Assembly (NCBI GenBank): GCA_036897095.1
Contig: JAYMSP010000035.1
Span: 1-64,000, forward strand
Reading direction: 5' to 3'
DNA length: 64,000 nt
Source: Plantago elongata
Taxonomy: Eukaryota > Streptophyta > Magnoliopsida > Lamiales > Plantaginaceae
Shown: positions 60,340 through 64,000 of the stretch, one piece after another
Position numbering within the stretch: position 1 is the stretch's first letter
Layout: each line of letters opens with the position of its first letter
The notes under the pieces: model-generated
Told to the model about the DNA's origin: nothing
Database searches by the model: none
What the model saw: the letters and a program-made list of their open reading frames with translations, nothing else
Position numbers and translations under genes: made by a program

Positions 60340-63020
60340 ATGATGAGTATTTGAAGAAATATATTAAAAGTAACAACAATCTGTTGACTTTTTTTAGAAA
60401 ATCATTTATATGTATCGAATATATTGATTGAATTCTAAGAGAATATAATAATAATAATAATAATAATAAAATAGTAAAAATTCAATTAATTTTTCACCCT
60501 TTCTCACTAGTATTGTAAGAAGCCATTTAATTATTTCAAATTCAAACATTTGGTACATATCTTGCATTTTAGGATTTTGTTTGTGAGATTTACATTAACG
60601 ATTGATTGATTTTCTTCCAACTATAAGTATAGTAGTGTTTTATGCAATATTAATAATATATATATTAAACATTCATTTGTAATAAAAATTATTAATCGAA
60701 ATATATAACGTTTTACAGTTATAAATATGATGTTTGTAAAAGACGATTGGTCGGGAGAGTTAGATTTGTATATGGGCCCGGGCCAAATGCATAGTGTGTG
60801 AAATTTGTACTCAACAGTGGTGTTACATATCCTTGTCAGCATTGTGAGTGTAAGGTTCACTGATTCGCATGCCGAAAAGACGAGAGGAAGATGACAAAAC
60901 TCAATACTCAATAGCATAAGATCCGCCCGCCCAACTTGGTAATCCTATAATTTGTAAACAATTAATTAATTTATTAATTAATTACTTATTTGATTAACCA
61001 ACTTCGATCGATAATATATGGGGAACTCTTACCCAGTCCGGTAGAAATGAAAAACATTTGTCCCAGTTCCTCCCTTTCTTTTTCTAGTATTTTGATTCAA
61101 TATTTAATAGTAATTACTTAGTAGACTTTTTAAGCATGTTAAATCTGACACTGACAACAATTATAATTTTACTGAATTATTAATTCAGATATTTATCTAT
61201 CTTTCTTTTTGCTACAGAGTCCTCTCCCGTCCAAATCAAGTATGAAAATTATCAATAATCAATAATATAGATCGTACTCTGACGTAGATGATTAACATAA
61301 TATTTTCTTTGTATATTTATTATATACTATAACCTAGTTCGGTTTTTATGAGCCGAGATTATACGAATTATTAATTCGAATCTTACCCGAATGGTACAAT
61401 ATATTATAATATTGGTGGGAGTCCAAGTGAGGAGTAATGCAGCATCATAAACTAGACGTTGGGCAAAGCTGTGAAGCGCCCATTTCTTGCGGATCACTCG
61501 ACTAGCAGATATACAGGCTCTCAGGAATGTGTGCTAAATGGTTAAAATTTATATGCAGGCCACCGATTTAAACTTTTAATTAATTATAACTCAAGCTCTA
61601 GATTAGTGTTATTTGGGTGATTTTTTCCAGTGGATGCATTATTTAACAATGACCAAGATTTTAGTTACCGGTAACTGGAGTACTATTATTCTTATTACAT
61701 AGCAATTAATTGAGGTTGACTACATTCACATATCGATAATTGGATAAATCAATGTTCCTTCAACGGCATTCCTGCAATTGGAGCTATTTAAATGCCAAAG
61801 GTGATGCATGATACTAGCTTGCATGTTTTAAGTGTTAATGTTTTTATTTTTTTTTATTTTTGGTTGAAGTATTTGATACAATTGGAATTTATTTGTAAAA
61901 CTATATATTGGTACATTCCGGCGCGGACACACATATAATTTTGGAACCGCAATCGCTACCCCTCAATTTTAAATATGAAATGCCTATTATATTCTTTTCA
62001 AAATTTAATGAATACTGATGTATTTAACAAAAATAAATTATAAAAGAAATTGATACAGCTTAGCTGGTGCACCCATGTTCCAAGAAGTATTTCCCAGCCA
62101 ATTGATCACTAGTTCTTTCCCTGCCAATTGATCACTAGTTCAATTAATAACATTTTTTATTATTTCCTTATTTTCTAATATTCTTTTAGTTTATATTTCA
62201 CAATCATATTTTATAGATATTTAACTTTATTTCACTTAACTCTCTTTGTTTCTTTAATTTTTCTATTTAATGGTAAATTCATTTACTTAATATACTAAAC
62301 ATTGTTCTTTATCGTGTGAGTTTTGAAAACGTAATTTTTATTAGTCATTAATAATGAATTCTTTTAATAAAATTTATAGTAAAAAAATTCGTTACCCCTT
62401 ATATATATTATATATCTGCGTCCGTATCTGACCACATTATTTTTTGTCGATACGTATTATTTTGTTTAAAAGTAAGGTATTACCTATAAATACAATTATG
62501 TTCATGTTATGTCATCAACAAAGCCCGTCCACCAATCGGTTGATTTGGAGTAAGCCTTCGAACCGACACCACCTCTGGATTTAGTTATAAATGGGGATGT
62601 CAAAATTAGTTGTAGGATACACAAAGGTCAGAGACTCAGAGTTATAATGAAGTAGGGTGAAAAAGATTGAATGCCGTAAGTGGGTTAGTGTTTTGTACTG
62701 CGATAGAGTTGTGAATGTAATTTTACTTCTTGTTGAATAAGAGAGTTTTCCAACTTAACATATCTTGATGTGGATGCATTGTAATACATTTATACACACA
62801 GAGACGTTTGGAGTTGTAATACAAGCATACAAGTTGTCATGTTTAATGAGTCCAGACGAACATCTCATCATGTTCATATCGAGTTGCAACAATTATTTAA
62901 TAAACAGAGATAATTTTCGAGCCTTCACAATAATTAAGCTCAGCCATCGATTCAAGCTTTGGTCAGGCTTGAGCGCTTTCAAGTTGAGCCTTACTATGCT
63001 AGACGATGAAACAAACATCT
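60340..63020. other. Large AT-rich intergenic region
   Basis: Contains an (AAT)n run at about 60444-60470, and at about 62097-62145 a direct pair of GCCAATTGATCACTAGTTC 26 bases apart. A moderately GC stretch at 61440-61520 shows no recognisable motif. Otherwise AT-rich sequence with no gene. Confidence 0.45.
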
Positions 63021-63126
63021 TGTTGATCATGTACTCAATTCAAACACCTTGTCATACAAGTTGAGTTAAACAATGTTGATCATGTACACAATTTAAACAC
63101 CTTATCATACAAGTTGAGTTAAACAA
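63021..63126. repeat. 53-bp tandem duplication
   Basis: Units starting TGTTGATCATGTACTCAATT and TGTTGATCATGTACACAATT at 63021 and 63074, exact 53-bp period, three or four differences. It lies about 270 bases before the RPB6 start. Confidence 0.85.
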
Positions 63127-63392
63127 AGATATCAATAAGGCTTGGGTCACATTAGTCATCTTGGTGACTTTGCACTGCTGCAGCCCAACACATAGACCCA
63201 AATAGTTCAACATGATCCAGCCCATTATCCAATCTTCATATCAATTCATAATTTCATACAAAATCTTGAATTGAATAGCAAAACCCTCCATCTACAAGCC
63301 TGCAATTTTCTCCTCCCACCAACACAACTGAGGAACAAATTCCTCTCCAGCAACCGGAAATTATCTCATCCAACAGCTCGAAATAAGGAGCC

Positions 63393-64000
63393 ATGGCCGA
63401 CGAAGACTATGACATGGACGGAGGGTATGTAGTTATGTACAATTTCGCATTTCGTAACCTAGAGTTTTTTCCACATTCAATCAGTGTTTATGCTTTAACT
63501 CATTGATTGACTCACCGTTTCTCTTAGGTACATGGATGAGCCAATTGATCCTGAGCCTGATGTGAGTTTGAATTCTATTCTGGTTTCATGTACCTTTTTC
63601 ATTTTTTGGCGGTACTGATTGTAATTTGGTTGATTTATAGGAAGGAGCTGAGATTGAAGAGGATCTCAACAATGAGGAAGCTCCTGATGCAGTTGAAGGT
63701 GATGGGGAGGAGAAACAGGAGCAGGAGCAGGCTGATAAGGTGCGAAAGACGTCGAAGTACATGACGAAGTATGAACGAGCTAGGATTTTGGGAACTAGAG
63801 CTCTGCAAATAAGGTTTGGGTGTTTGGAGTTTTGTGATTGATTGGGGGATTTTGGTTGACTTGGTTTTGATTGGGTTGGTGTTGATTTTGCAGCATGAAT
63901 GCGCCTGTTATGGTCGAGCTGGAGGGTGAGACTGACCCGTTGGAGGTAAAATTCCATCTGAGTACATTTCGTTGTTCGCGCTGGTGTAGAGTGTTGCTAC
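63393..64000 (+). CDS. NRPB6: RNA polymerase subunit RPB6, 5' part
   Basis: RPB6 is a small subunit common to nuclear RNA polymerases, including plant Pol IV and V. Exons seen: 63393-63424, 63528-63561, 63641-63813 and 63894-63945, all frame-continuous. The window ends in the fourth intron, so the C-terminal half is missing only because of the edge. The N-terminus is acidic ([20 protein letters not shown]). The conserved core begins with [20 protein letters not shown] and continues [18 protein letters not shown], which matches RPB6 exactly in type. In known homologues the rest reads on from IAxKELRxxKIPxxIRRYLPD. Confidence 0.93.

Noticed and set aside
61440-61520. Possible structural RNA in a GC-richer stretch
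   Set aside because: No tRNA boxes, snoRNA C/D boxes or rRNA words could be matched.
62765-63064. 99-codon plus-strand open frame
   Set aside because: It spans part of a 53-bp tandem duplication, has no motif, and codon use does not look coding.

Overview
The window is nuclear DNA of a flowering plant. Evidence is the spliced genes with GT-AG introns and plant-only families (MBD13-like, class B heat shock factor, XBAT33, oligouridylate-binding UBP1, IQ67-domain, FAR1-related, PMT methyltransferase, tapetal A9/FIL1-type lipid-transfer protein), AT-rich spacers and a tRNA-Val. It looks like a core eudicot, perhaps an asterid, but the species cannot be fixed from sequence alone. No prokaryotic, organellar or intact viral segment was seen.

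Layout. 1-2.7 kb: AT-rich, with a few unrecognised exon-like scraps. 2.7-17.5 kb: MBD13-like (+), a dead partial copy of CTF8 (+), a foldback MITE, a frameshifted CHMP1 copy (+), the intact CTF8 (+), an ARF-related GTPase (-) and protein phosphatase inhibitor-2 (+). The order MBD13 / CTF8 / ARF-like / inhibitor-2 recalls neighbouring Arabidopsis chromosome 5 loci (about At5g52230 to At5g52200, from memory), so this seems to be an old conserved block into which about 3.5 kb (dead CTF8 copy, MITE, CHMP1 copy, orphan exon) was placed. 18.3-25.1 kb: HSFB2-type repressor (+) with two heat shock elements upstream, and the XBAT33 ubiquitin ligase (-). 25.1-28.5 kb: gene-free, with a MITE-like repeat. 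28.5-35.1 kb: UBP1 (+) and a rhomboid protease (+). 36-38 kb: a divergent NAC-like gene (-), a 134-bp tandem array, an 87-bp duplication and tRNA-Val(AAC) (-). 38-39.8 kb: decayed repeats and an RNase H remnant. 40-45.1 kb: the meiotic cohesin SYN1/REC8 (+), 20 coding exons. 45.9-60.1 kb, all on the minus strand: an IQ67-domain protein, a FAR1-related protein, a tapetal lipid-transfer protein and a Golgi PMT methyltransferase. 63.4 kb to the end: first exons of RNA polymerase subunit RPB6 (+), cut by the window edge.

Exon structures were derived by hand from splice sites, frame continuity and remembered family alignments. The genes are mostly unrelated housekeeping and regulatory genes with no shared pathway. 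The most unusual structural theme is that several introns and gene-flanking spacers consist of old, diverged tandem repeats (HSFB2 intron, XBAT33 intron 2, REC8 intron 1, IQD intron 1, CTF8 intron 2, the NAC-like upstream spacer). Each array has its own unrelated unit of about 60-300 bp. No clearly new multi-gene system was found.
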